Shown here piece after piece: positions 17,011-25,035 of a DNA stretch of 64,000 nucleotides. The position numbers and the translations under genes were made by a program. The DNA comes from Geodermatophilus siccatus. Lineage in GTDB: Bacteria > Actinomycetota > Actinomycetes > Mycobacteriales > Geodermatophilaceae. The notes under the pieces were generated by a model that saw only the letters and a program-made list of their open reading frames with translations, was not told the DNA's origin and made no database searches. Each line of letters begins with the position of its first letter. Positions within the stretch are counted from its first letter, which is position 1. The stretch covers positions 38,823-102,822 of the forward strand of contig NZ_FNHE01000014.1 of the NCBI RefSeq assembly GCF_900103785.1, given 5' to 3'.

Positions 17011-17399
17011 CAGCGGCGGACCGTCCGCTCCCGCAGCTGGGAGACGAACGACGTCCACCCGTTGCGGTCGAACACCGAGCCGGCGAGCGCGCCGGGGCTG
17101 CCGGCCACGGCCGGCTGCGCGGGAGCCACCCGCCGCTCGGCGATGGCCTCCTCGACGACGTCGCCGTCCACCTCGGCGAGCAGGGTGACCTGCTCCTCGG
17201 TGGAGCCGACGACCAGCACGCGGTCGGCGATCCGGATGACGCTGACGCTGCTGGCCCGGCCCATGCGCTGCCGGGCGACGACCTCGATGAGGCCGTTGCC
17301 CTGGCCCAGGCCGCGCTTCTGCGCGAACCGCGCGGCGAACCACAGGACGGCGCCGATGAAGGCCAGTGAGAGCACCAGCCGGATGACCATCCACGTCAC
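17010..17399 (-). CDS. fliO: Flagellar biosynthesis protein FliO
   Basis: This 129-residue protein has one membrane helix (about residues 5-22) and a cytoplasmic domain with QRMGRASSVSVIRIADRVLVVG, which matches the short conserved FliO core. FliO helps assemble the FliP pore. The start is GTG 17399, overlapping the fliN stop. The order fliN-fliO-fliP supports the call, since FliO is weakly conserved in sequence. Confidence 0.9.
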   Translation of the reverse strand: MTWMVIRLVLSLAFIGAVLWFAARFAQKRGLGQGNGLIEVVARQRMGRASSVSVIRIADRVLVVGSTEEQVTLLAEVDGDVVEEAIAERRVAPAQPAVAGSPGALAGSVFDRNGWTSFVSQLRERTVRR

Positions 17400-18145
17400 G
17401 GCTGCTGACCTCCGATCTCGGAGGCGGCGGCGTCGGTGATGATCTCGCTGATCCGCAGACCGAAGTCCTCGTCGACGACGACGACCTCGCCGCGGGCGAT
17501 CAGCGTGCCGTTGACCAGCAGGTCCGCCGGGGCGCTGGCGGCGCGGTCGAGCTCGACCACCTCGCCGGGGTGCAGGGAGAGCAGCTCGCCGACGGTCATC
17601 CGGGTGCGGCCGATCTCGACGGTGACCTCCATGGCCACGTGCCGCAGCAGGTCCAGGCTGCCGCGCTGGGTGCGCGCCTGGGGCAGCGTCACCTGCAGCG
17701 CGAACACCGCCTCGACCGTGCCGCCGGCGCCCATCAGCGGGACGGCGACGAACATCCCCTTGTCCCGCAGCCCGTCCATCGCGGTGTCCGGGTCCTCGGT
17801 GCGCTCGGCGTCGACGCGCACCCGGCCCAGCGTGGCCGCGGCGGCCTCGAGGGCAGGGCGCAGCGCGGTGGCGACGTCCATCGGACCGACGGGGGAGTTG
17901 GCGAGGGCGTCGACGACCTCGGCGGAGAGGACGAGGACGACGTCCCCGCTGACCTCGCCGGAGAGCCTCGCCGCGACCGCGGCGGCGGCCGTGGCCGGCG
18001 CGAGGACGGCGTCGGGGTCGCTGACCGGCGCGCCGGGGACGAGTTCGGCCGTCGCCGGCACCAGCGCGGCCGCGGCCCGGGCGGCGGAGGCCACGACGGC
18101 GATCACGGTCTCGGATGCCTGCGAGTGGTCCACGGTGGCGGTCAT
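17396..18145 (-). CDS. fliN: Flagellar switch protein FliN with long N-terminal domain
   Basis: This is a 249-residue protein. The C-terminal ~85 residues are the SpoA/FliN domain (MEVTVEIGRTRMTVGELLSL, then VVELDRAASAPADLLVNGTL and VVVVDEDFGLRISEI). The first ~150 residues are Ala-rich and resemble the CheC/FliY-like extension of FliN/FliY proteins, including AMDGLRDKGMFVAVPL. No complete CheC phosphatase signature is evident. It forms the C-ring with FliM and FliG. ATG 18145 overlaps the fliM stop. Confidence 0.93.
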   Translation of the reverse strand: MTATVDHSQASETVIAVVASAARAAAALVPATAELVPGAPVSDPDAVLAPATAAAAVAARLSGEVSGDVVLVLSAEVVDALANSPVGPMDVATALRPALEAAAATLGRVRVDAERTEDPDTAMDGLRDKGMFVAVPLMGAGGTVEAVFALQVTLPQARTQRGSLDLLRHVAMEVTVEIGRTRMTVGELLSLHPGEVVELDRAASAPADLLVNGTLIARGEVVVVDEDFGLRISEIITDAAASEIGGQQP

Positions 18146-19095
18146 GCGGTGTCCTTCTGGGCTGGGTGCTGGGAGGTGGCCGGGGTGGGGACGATGGCGG
18201 CGGCCAGCCGGCGGCGGTGGTTGCTGGCGATCGCGTAGGCGAAGGTCACGTCGTTGGTGGTGACCTCGAGCGGCGCGTCCTGCGGGTGGCGCAGCAGCAG
18301 CACGTCACCGACCGCGAGGGAGAGCAGGTCCTCGGAGGAGACCTCGAGCGGGGTGAACCGCACGCCGACGTCCACCGGCACGTGGGTGAGCCGCTCGTTG
18401 AGGGCCTCGAAGGCGCGCCGCCGCTTGGCCTGCGCCGACTCCGACAGCTGCGGTGAGGCGGCGTTGTTCAGCGGCACCTGGAAGGAGGAGAACGGCAGCA
18501 CCAGCGTGGCCTCGCCGGTGCGGCCGCCGATCCCGATGGTGAACGAGGCCACCATGACGGTGTCCGAGCCGGACGCGGCCTGGGCCAGCTGCGGGTTGTA
18601 CTCGACCTCGCTGAGCTCGGGCTGCAGCTCGACGATGTGCGAGAAGGCCCCGGCGAACTCCTGCAGCAGCCGGGTGAGCAGGTGGTTGGTGATCGCCGTC
18701 TCCATGACCGTCATCGGCCGGTCCGGCTGGTCAGCGGCACCCGAGCCGCCGAGCATGTGGTCGACGGCGGCCATCGCGATGTCGAGCGGGTAGGCGAGCA
18801 CGCCCTTGCCGGCCAGCGGCTCGATCGTGAAGGTCGCGATGAAGCACGGGTCGGGCAGCGAGGCGACGTAGTCGTCGTAGGAGTGCTGCTCGATGCCCAG
18901 CAGCTCCAGTCGCGCGCCGGCCCGCAGCATCGTGGTGAGGACCGTCGTCGTCTGCCGGGCGAACGCCTCCTGGGCGATCTGCAGCACCCGCACGTGCTCG
19001 CGGGAGAGCTTGGTGGGGCGGCGGAAGTCGTAGGTGCGGGGTTCGCCGCGGCGGCTGCGCCCGGTGGGGGCGGTTCCGTTCTCGGGGCGGGTCAC
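18142..19095 (-). CDS. fliM: Flagellar motor switch protein FliM
   Basis: This 317-residue protein has the FliM middle domain (QIAQEAFARQTTTVLTTMLR, then SYDDYVASLPDPCFIATF) and a C-terminal SpoA-like domain (HVPVDVGVRFTPLEVSSEDL). The usual N-terminal CheY-binding peptide (LSQxEIDALL) is not visible; the N-terminus instead is a basic, Gly/Arg-rich stretch. This could mean weak or different CheY coupling, and no che genes lie in the window. The start is GTG 19095, 121 bases after the fliL stop. Confidence 0.94.
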   Translation of the reverse strand: MTRPENGTAPTGRSRRGEPRTYDFRRPTKLSREHVRVLQIAQEAFARQTTTVLTTMLRAGARLELLGIEQHSYDDYVASLPDPCFIATFTIEPLAGKGVLAYPLDIAMAAVDHMLGGSGAADQPDRPMTVMETAITNHLLTRLLQEFAGAFSHIVELQPELSEVEYNPQLAQAASGSDTVMVASFTIGIGGRTGEATLVLPFSSFQVPLNNAASPQLSESAQAKRRRAFEALNERLTHVPVDVGVRFTPLEVSSEDLLSLAVGDVLLLRHPQDAPLEVTTNDVTFAYAIASNHRRRLAAAIVPTPATSQHPAQKDTA

Positions 19096-19216
19096 GCCAG
19101 GTTCATCGGCGGGGAACGAGTCCGTCCTGACCGGCGGCGCGGGGCGCTGCCGGTCAGGGCGGACGGGTGTGACGGGTGGTGCGAGAGGGGCTCCCCGAGC
19201 GGGCGCCCCCCGGTGG

Positions 19217-19696
19217 TCACTGGGTGACGTACTCGGTGAGGTAGACGTGCATGACCATCGGGACGCCGTCCTCGGTGTAGGCCTCGATGATCTTCTGCTC
19301 CAGGGCCTCCTTGAGCGCGTCGCGGGCGCCCACGACGTCGGCCGGCTGGGCCTGGGAGTAGGTCGAGATCAGCAGGTCGAGGGCCTTGGACCCGTCGACC
19401 CCGCCGCTGCCGTGCCCGCCGGCGGCGGCGTCCGCGGTGTACTCCAGGGTGATGCCGATCTTGAGGTAGCCGCCGCCGGCGAGGTTCACGGCGACCGGCT
19501 CCAAGGCGGTGTACCCGCCGTGCACGGGCTCCGCGGCGGCCTCGGCCTCGCCGCTGCCGGCGAACAGGAAGAAGTACGCCGCACCGGCGACCGCGAGCAC
19601 CGCGGCCAGGCCGATGACCAGCAGCTTCTTCCTGCCCCCGCCGGGAGCCTCGTCGTCCTCGGGCGTCTCGTCCTTCTTGCTCTTCTTGTCAGCCAT
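19217..19696 (-). CDS. fliL: Flagellar basal-body-associated protein FliL
   Basis: This 159-residue protein has a charged cytoplasmic N-terminus, one membrane helix (about residues 25-45) and a periplasmic stomatin-like domain (LEPVAVNLAGGGYLKIGITL, with HVYLTEYVTQ at the C-terminus). FliL surrounds the stator units and raises motor torque. ATG 19696 lies inside the end of motB (8-base overlap). Confidence 0.93.
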   Translation of the reverse strand: MADKKSKKDETPEDDEAPGGGRKKLLVIGLAAVLAVAGAAYFFLFAGSGEAEAAAEPVHGGYTALEPVAVNLAGGGYLKIGITLEYTADAAAGGHGSGGVDGSKALDLLISTYSQAQPADVVGARDALKEALEQKIIEAYTEDGVPMVMHVYLTEYVTQ

Positions 19697-20630
19697 GGGT
19701 GTCCTCCTGGGCGGTGCCGGCGTCGGTCGTCCCGGCGTCAGTGGTCCCGGTGTCGAGGCCGGGGAGCAGTTCCTTGGCCTCGGCCGAGGCGTCGGAGAGG
19801 ACCACCACGTCGACGCGGCGGTTCACGGAGATGGAGTTCGGGTCCGTCGGCGGGATGAGGGGCCGGGTGTCGGAGTAGCCGTTGGCGACCATCCGGGCGC
19901 CCGGGACGCCGTCGGTCGTCAGGTACCGGACGACGGTGGTGGCGCGGTAGGCCGACAGCTCCCAGTTCGACGGCCACGGCCCGCCCGGGGTGACCGGCAG
20001 GTGGTTGGCGTGGCCCTCGACGCCGAGGTCGTTGGGCACGTCGCGCAGCGTGGGGGCGATCGCGTCGAGGATCTGCCGGCCCTCGGGCCGCAGCACCGCC
20101 TGCTCGGCGTCGAACAGCACCTGGTCGGCCACGATGTGCACGACCAGCCCGCGCTCGTCGATCTCGAAGCGCGCCGCACCGGCGTGGCCGGCGGCGGTCA
20201 GCGCGGCCTCGATCCGCTCCCGCACCTCGGACAGGTCCTGGTACTCGGCCTGCGCCTCGGCCGCGACCTGCTGGGCCTCGGCGAGCGCGGCCTGTGCCGC
20301 GGCGGCGTCGACCTCCGCCTGCTGGACCGTCTGGTCGGGGGCGATCGCCGAGGCGATGTCTATCGCGCCGGGCAGGCCGTCGAGCACCGAGCCCTCCGGC
20401 GTCGCCCCGGGCTGCGCGGTGATGGGGCCGCCGAGGCTCGCGGACAGGCCCTGGGCGAGGGCGGCGAACTTCTCCTTGTCCACCTGGCTCATCGCGAAGA
20501 GCACCACGAACAGCACGAAGAGCAGCGTCATCATGTCCGCGTAGGACACCATCCACCGCTCGTGGTTCTCGTGCTCCTCCTCCTCGTGCTTCTTGCCGCG
20601 GCGGCGGCCGCCGTGCCCGCCGCCGCTCAC
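19689..20630 (-). CDS. motB: Flagellar stator protein MotB
   Basis: This is a 313-residue protein. A Lys/Glu/His-rich N-terminus is followed by RWMVSYADMMTLLFVLFVVL, with the ion-binding Asp32 in the single membrane helix. An Ala/Glu-rich linker and the plug region follow. The OmpA-like peptidoglycan-binding domain covers about 160-290 (GVEGHANHLPV, ANGYSDTRPLIP and SVNRRVDVVVLS). MotA4MotB2 stators drive rotation; whether protons or sodium ions are used cannot be decided here. The tail carries TTDAGTTDAGT repeats. GTG 20630 overlaps the motA stop (GTGA). Confidence 0.96.
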   Translation of the reverse strand: MSGGGHGGRRRGKKHEEEEHENHERWMVSYADMMTLLFVLFVVLFAMSQVDKEKFAALAQGLSASLGGPITAQPGATPEGSVLDGLPGAIDIASAIAPDQTVQQAEVDAAAAQAALAEAQQVAAEAQAEYQDLSEVRERIEAALTAAGHAGAARFEIDERGLVVHIVADQVLFDAEQAVLRPEGRQILDAIAPTLRDVPNDLGVEGHANHLPVTPGGPWPSNWELSAYRATTVVRYLTTDGVPGARMVANGYSDTRPLIPPTDPNSISVNRRVDVVVLSDASAEAKELLPGLDTGTTDAGTTDAGTAQEDTHG

Positions 20631-21397
20631 GCGGCCTCCTTGGCCAGCTCACTGGGCGGGATGAGGGAGTTGAGCTTGAGCCGGACGGCGCGCGGGCTGG
20701 TGCCGGCCTGGATCTCGGTGATGCCCTCGACCAGCAGCTCCATCTGCGCGGCCTGCAGCTCGCTGACCCGCAGGATCTTGGCGCCCATCGGCAGGAACCA
20801 GAAGTTGGCGGCCATGACGCCCCACAGCGTGGCGACGAACGCGGAGGCGATCATGGGGCCCAGGGACGACGGGTCGTTGAGGTTGGCCATCACGTTCATC
20901 AGGCCGACGATGCAGCCGACGATGCCGATGGTCGGGGCGTAGCCGCCCATCGTGTTCATGAACTTGGCGGCGACCTTGTCCTCGGCCTTCTTGGCGGAGA
21001 TCTCGCTCTCGAGGACGGCGCGCAGCTCCTCCGGGTCGGTGCCGTCGATGCCCATCTGCAGGCCGCGCTTGAGGAACGGGTCCTCGATGGCCTTGACCTG
21101 CGCCTCGAGGGCGAGCAGGCCCTCCTTGCGGGCCCTCTCGGCGAGGCTGACCAGGGTCTGGATCTGGTCGGTGGCCGGCGGCACCTTGGCCGGCATCACG
21201 GCCAGCTTGAACCAGCCGGGCAGCTTCTTGAGGTCGTCCATCGTCTGGCCGGACATCGCCGCGCCGAAGGTGGCGACGATGACCAGCACGATGGCCGGGA
21301 GGAACAGCAGCGACGACGGGTCGGAGCCCTCCATGACCATGAACACCAGGAGGGCGACCAGCGAGACGACGAACCCGATCAGGGTGGCGGGATCCAC
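20627..21397 (-). CDS. motA: Flagellar stator protein MotA
   Basis: This 256-residue protein has four membrane helices (about residues 4-20, 28-50, 150-172 and 185-203). The cytoplasmic loop between the second and third includes KKLPGWFKLAVMP and FLKRGLQMGIDGTDPEELRA. GGYAPTIGIVGCIVGLMNVM contains the conserved Pro-Thr of helix 3. It forms the stator with MotB. The start is GTG 21397, three bases after flbD. Confidence 0.96.
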   Translation of the reverse strand: MDPATLIGFVVSLVALLVFMVMEGSDPSSLLFLPAIVLVIVATFGAAMSGQTMDDLKKLPGWFKLAVMPAKVPPATDQIQTLVSLAERARKEGLLALEAQVKAIEDPFLKRGLQMGIDGTDPEELRAVLESEISAKKAEDKVAAKFMNTMGGYAPTIGIVGCIVGLMNVMANLNDPSSLGPMIASAFVATLWGVMAANFWFLPMGAKILRVSELQAAQMELLVEGITEIQAGTSPRAVRLKLNSLIPPSELAKEAA

Positions 21398-21400
21398 GGG

Positions 21401-21685
21401 TCAGCGCTCCTCGCGGGCCGGGAAGGGGACGACGGCGGCGCTCGCGTCGGCCTCCTCCGCGCGGGACGGCGAGCGGTAGGTGCCGCGGTCCATCTCGTAG
21501 GCGGTGGCCAGGATGCTGGCGCGGTACTCGCGGATCTCCACGAGGACCTCCTCCACGCTCTCCGAGACGACGTACTTGGTGCCGTCCACCAGGAACACGA
21601 CGGTGTCGGGGTGGCCCTCCACCCGCTCGACGAGGTCGGGGTTGAGCGCGAACCGCTCTCCGTTCAGGCGCGTCACACGGATCAC
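21401..21685 (-). CDS. flbD: FlbD family flagellar protein
   Basis: This 94-residue protein begins VIRVTRLNGERFALNPDLVE and continues with HPDTVVFLVDGTKYVV, the hallmark of the short FlbD family found next to motAB in Gram-positive flagellar operons. It is unrelated to the Caulobacter response regulator of the same name. The C-terminal ~25 residues are an acidic low-complexity tail beyond the usual ~65-residue core. The start is GTG 21685. A CTCAAGG-N14-GCCGAA promoter lies 73-99 bases upstream, so this gene probably opens the motA-fliL-fliM operon. Confidence 0.92.
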   Translation of the reverse strand: MIRVTRLNGERFALNPDLVERVEGHPDTVVFLVDGTKYVVSESVEEVLVEIREYRASILATAYEMDRGTYRSPSRAEEADASAAVVPFPAREER

Positions 21686-21757
21686 GGGAGGTCCTCTTGC
21701 TCGTTCGGGGAGGGGGAGACGGCGACCGCTCGGGCAGGCTGCCGGTCTGCAGTTGTC

Positions 21758-21784
21758 TTCGGCGTGGCGCGGGCGCGCCTTGAG
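21758..21784 (-). promoter_or_regulatory. Putative FliA-type sigma promoter for flbD-motAB
   Basis: On the - strand the sequence reads CTCAAGG, 14 bases, then GCCGAA. The same two blocks with 13-14-base spacing occur upstream of fliC and flgN. The -10 block ends 73 bases before the flbD start. Confidence 0.7.
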
Positions 21785-21907
21785 CCGAACAGGGCGCCTC
21801 ACCCCCGCGGGTGAGGCGGGTGACCTGCGGGGATCCCGGGACGCACGGACGACGGCGGCCCGGCCCCCGCGAACGAGGGGCCGGGCCGTACGGCGCCCGT
21901 GGAGGCG

Positions 21908-21963
21908 GCCCTCCTGCAGGGGCCCGCCGCGAGCCTGCGAGCGGTGGGGGGCAGGAGGGTCCT
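21908..21963. repeat. Family A hairpin after flgE
   Basis: The arms CCCTCCTGC (21909-21917) and GCAGGAGGG (21951-21959) enclose CGCGAGCCTGCGAGCGG. It abuts the flgE stop at 21964 and is a likely terminator of the hook operon, just before the flbD promoter region. Confidence 0.7.
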
Positions 21964-23190
21964 CTACCTCTTCAGGTTCACCAGGTCCTGCAGCACCTCG
22001 TCGGAGCTGGTGATGACGCGGCTGTTCGCCTGGAACCCGCGCTGGGCGACGATCAGCCCGGTGAACTCCTCGGCCAGGTCGACGTTGGACATCTCCAGCG
22101 CGCCGGCGATGAGCGAACCGCGGCCGCCACCGGCGGGCTCGCCGATGGCCGGCTGCCCGGAGTTGTCGCCGACCCGGAAGGAGCTGTTGCCGGCCTTCGC
22201 CAGGCCGGCCGGGTTGGCGAAGGTGGCCAGGGCCAGCTTGCCGATCGGCTCGCGCAGGTTGTTCGAGTAGACGCCCATGATCGTGCCGTCGCCGCTGAGC
22301 GAGATCGACTGCAGGCTGCCCATGGCGTTGCCGTCCACCCGCGCCGGCGTCAGCCCGGACGGTCCGCCGAACTGCCGCAGGTCGGCCAGGTCGATGGTGA
22401 TCTGGCCGGGCCAGCTGCCGGCCATGGAGGCGTGCGGGGTGATCTGGAAGGTCCGCGAGGCGGGCGGCAGGGTGCCCGCGACCGGGTCGAACGCCAGCGG
22501 GCCGGCGGTGCTGGCGAGGACGTTGTCGTTCTCGTCCCGGGCGACGACGTTCCAGGTGTTGTCGCCGGTCTTGGTGAACGACAGGCTGATCTGGTGCGCC
22601 GTCCCCAGGGCGTCGTACATGGTCATCTGGGTCTGCACGCCGGTGCCGGTGGCCGTCGTGCTGGACAGGTTGCCCACCACCGCGCCGTTGTCGGTCTCGG
22701 TGGGCTGCATGACGTCGCCGAACGGCACGGTCAGCTGCCGGATCGGGCCGTTGGTGTCGACGACGCCGTCGGTCGCCATCCAGCCCTGCAGCAGGGCGCC
22801 GTCGGGGGTGACCAGGTTGCCCGCGCCGTCGTAGCTGAACGAGCCGGCGCGCGTGTAGAGCTGCTCGTTGCCGGCCTGGGTGATGAAGAAGCCGTCGCCG
22901 CTGATCATGAAGTCGGTCGAGCGGCCGGTGTTCTGGGCCGAGCCCTGCTCGAAGTTCGTGGTGATGCCGGCGACCTTCACGCCGAGGCCGACCTGGGCCG
23001 GGTTGGTGCCACCGGTCTGCGCCGTCGGAGCCGAGCCGTTGCGGATGACCTGGGACAGCGTGTCCTCGAAGACGGTGGTGCTGCTCTTGTAGCCGACGGT
23101 GTTGACGTTGGCGATGTTGTTGCCGGTGACGTCGAGCTTGGTCTGGTGGGCGCGCAGACCGGCGATCGCGGAGTTCATGGAACGCAGCAC
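21964..23190 (-). CDS. flgE: Flagellar hook protein FlgE
   Basis: This 408-residue protein has the N-terminal rod/hook motif AIAGLRAHQTKLDVTGNNIA followed by NVNTVGYKSS. The central domains include DFMISGDGFFITQ and YTRAGSFSYDGAGNLVTPDG. The C-terminal coiled segment NVDLAEEFTGLIVAQRGFQA plus SRVITSSDEVLQDLVNLKR is typical. It polymerises into the hook. The start is GTG 23190 (VLRSMNSAIAG) with GAGGAGC upstream; ATG four codons later is possible. Confidence 0.95.
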   Translation of the reverse strand: MLRSMNSAIAGLRAHQTKLDVTGNNIANVNTVGYKSSTTVFEDTLSQVIRNGSAPTAQTGGTNPAQVGLGVKVAGITTNFEQGSAQNTGRSTDFMISGDGFFITQAGNEQLYTRAGSFSYDGAGNLVTPDGALLQGWMATDGVVDTNGPIRQLTVPFGDVMQPTETDNGAVVGNLSSTTATGTGVQTQMTMYDALGTAHQISLSFTKTGDNTWNVVARDENDNVLASTAGPLAFDPVAGTLPPASRTFQITPHASMAGSWPGQITIDLADLRQFGGPSGLTPARVDGNAMGSLQSISLSGDGTIMGVYSNNLREPIGKLALATFANPAGLAKAGNSSFRVGDNSGQPAIGEPAGGGRGSLIAGALEMSNVDLAEEFTGLIVAQRGFQANSRVITSSDEVLQDLVNLKR

Positions 23191-23222
23191 GGGGTGCTCC
23201 TCTCAACAGGGTGATCAGGGGT

Positions 23223-23280
23223 GGCCCCCTTGCAGGGCCCCGCCGTGAGCGTGCGAACGGTGGGGGGCAAGGGGGTCCTT
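23223..23280. repeat. Family A hairpin between flgD and flgE
   Basis: The arms CCCCCTTGC (23225-23233) and GCAAGGGGG (23267-23275) enclose GTGAGCGTGCGAAC. The C-to-T and G-to-A changes against other copies are compensatory, so the pairing is conserved while the sequence drifts, which supports a functional RNA hairpin. Confidence 0.7.
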
Positions 23281-23282
23281 GC

Positions 23283-23705
23283 TCAGCTCGCGCCGGGCAG
23301 CGAGACCTCGGTGAGCCGGCCCATCGGGACGTCGACGCCGTCGACGACCGCACTGGGCTCGTCGCCGCTGATCTTGACCGAGCTGACGGTGCCGGTGACC
23401 GTGGTGCCGTCCTCGCCGGTGTAGCTCACCGTGTGGCCGACGAGGGCGCCGGCGGAGAGCGAGCGCTGCAGCGCCACCAGGGAGGCGTTCTGCGCGGCGA
23501 TCTCCTCGAGCTTCTCCACCTGGGTGAACGTCGCGGTCTGCGACATGAACTCGGTGGTGCTCGCCGGGCTGTTCGGGTCCTGGTAGCGCATCTGGGCGAC
23601 CAGCAGCTGCAGGAACACGTCCTTGCCCATCTGGTCGGTGCGGGTCACCGTGCTGGTGGCGGGTGTGCCGGCGGCGCCGCCCACCCCGGTCAGGGGAGTG
23701 GTCAT
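23283..23705 (-). CDS. flgD: Hook assembly protein FlgD
   Basis: This 140-residue protein has the conserved N-terminal FlgD segment (QMGKDVFLQLLVAQMRYQDP, then EFMSQTATFTQVEKLEEI) and a short beta domain (GHTVSYTGEDGTTVTGTV). It caps the growing hook and is lost once the hook is done. It lacks the longer FlgD C-terminal tudor/FnIII parts of enteric bacteria, as is common in Gram-positives. The ATG start is 16 bases after the fliK stop. Confidence 0.94.
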   Translation of the reverse strand: MTTPLTGVGGAAGTPATSTVTRTDQMGKDVFLQLLVAQMRYQDPNSPASTTEFMSQTATFTQVEKLEEIAAQNASLVALQRSLSAGALVGHTVSYTGEDGTTVTGTVSSVKISGDEPSAVVDGVDVPMGRLTEVSLPGAS

Positions 23706-23721
23706 CGGTCGGTCGCTCCTC

Positions 23722-25035
23722 TCAGACCCGGACGTCCAGGCCGGACGACGGGATGGCGGTGGTCCCGGGGGCGGGGCGGCCCGGGTCGGCCTCGGCGCCG
23801 CGCAGCCACGACCGGCCGCGGCCGTCGGGCTGCCCCTGCTGGCCGGCCCGGTCGCCGGCGGCGTGCTGCTGGGCCGAGGCCCACGACGCGCCGGCGTCCC
23901 GGTCGACCGAGGCGTTGGTGCACGTCAGGCCGGCGCTGGCCAGGTCGCGGCGCAGGTCGGGCAGGGCGTCGAGCAGGGCGACGCGGCCGGCCTCGGTGGC
24001 GCTCTTCAGGGCGAGGTCGACCGAGCCCTGGCTCAGGGTCACCTGGACCTCGACCGGCCCGAGGGTCTCGGGGGTGAGCACCAGGGTCATGGTGTGCGTG
24101 CCGTCCGGGGCGGAGCGCAGGACGGCGACGTGCTGCGCGACCTGACCGGCGACCGGCGCTGCCGCCGGGGCGGCCGGCTCGGCGGTCGCGACCGGGGTCG
24201 CCGCCGGGACGGCGGGAGCGGGCACGGGGGCGGTCGGCGCGGCGGTGGGGGCCGGGGCGGGCGCCGGGGCGTCCTGGTCGGGGGTCGCGTCGGCGTCGGT
24301 GCCCGCACCCTCGGCCGGAGCGGGGGCGGCGGCCGGCTGGGGGAGCGGGACGACGCTGTCCGGGGCCACGAGCTCCGGCGCCGTCGGGATCCCGGGTGCG
24401 TCCGCAGCGGCGAGCACGACCGGAACCCCCGGGAGCGGATCGGCCGGAGCGGTCGCCGGGGTCGGCCGGGGGGTGGCGGGCAGGACGGCGTCGGCTGCCG
24501 GCGCGTCCGGGGCGGGGACCGCACCCGCCGGGAGGCCGGTCGGGGTGGGCGCGGGGACGTCGGCGGGCGGTACCACCGCGGGGACGCCGTCCGGGACGCC
24601 GCCGGGGACGACGGGCGGCGGAACCACGGTGCCGGCCGCGACGGCGTCGGTCACCGGGACGACCGCGGAACCGGCGGCCGCGTGGTCGGCGGCGTTCGCG
24701 AGTCCGGAGGCGCCCGGTCCGATGCCGGTGAGCAGCGCCCACAGGCCCGGTGGCATGCCGGAACCGGAGACGGCGGGCTGCCCGGCGCCGGGCTGCTCGG
24801 GAGCGGGCTGCTCGCCGTCCGGGGCCTCGGGGGCCGGCTCGGCGGGGGTGCCGTCGGTCTCCGCGGCGCGCTCGCGGCCGCGGGGGCCGTCCTGCCCGCG
24901 CGACACCGCGTCGTCGAGGGCGGAGGCGAAGCGCTCGGCCCTGCCGGGGGCGTCGGTCGCGGCCGTGGGGTCGGTGGGGGAGGACGGGGCGGCCGGCGCG
25001 GGCGCCGGTGCGGCCATCACCAGGGGTGTGGTCAT
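23722..25035 (-). CDS. fliK: Flagellar hook-length control protein FliK
   Basis: This is a 437-residue protein. Residues ~1-310 are a Pro/Ala/Val/Thr-rich, probably extended ruler region with no conserved motif. The Flg_hook domain (about 310-385) includes MTLVLTPETLGPVEVQVTLS and VALLDALPDLRRDLASAGLT. FliK measures hook length and triggers the FlhB specificity switch. The position between the wall hydrolase and flgD supports the call. ATG 25035 overlaps the upstream stop (ATGA). Confidence 0.88.
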   Translation of the reverse strand: MTTPLVMAAPAPAPAAPSSPTDPTAATDAPGRAERFASALDDAVSRGQDGPRGRERAAETDGTPAEPAPEAPDGEQPAPEQPGAGQPAVSGSGMPPGLWALLTGIGPGASGLANAADHAAAGSAVVPVTDAVAAGTVVPPPVVPGGVPDGVPAVVPPADVPAPTPTGLPAGAVPAPDAPAADAVLPATPRPTPATAPADPLPGVPVVLAAADAPGIPTAPELVAPDSVVPLPQPAAAPAPAEGAGTDADATPDQDAPAPAPAPTAAPTAPVPAPAVPAATPVATAEPAAPAAAPVAGQVAQHVAVLRSAPDGTHTMTLVLTPETLGPVEVQVTLSQGSVDLALKSATEAGRVALLDALPDLRRDLASAGLTCTNASVDRDAGASWASAQQHAAGDRAGQQGQPDGRGRSWLRGAEADPGRPAPGTTAIPSSGLDVRV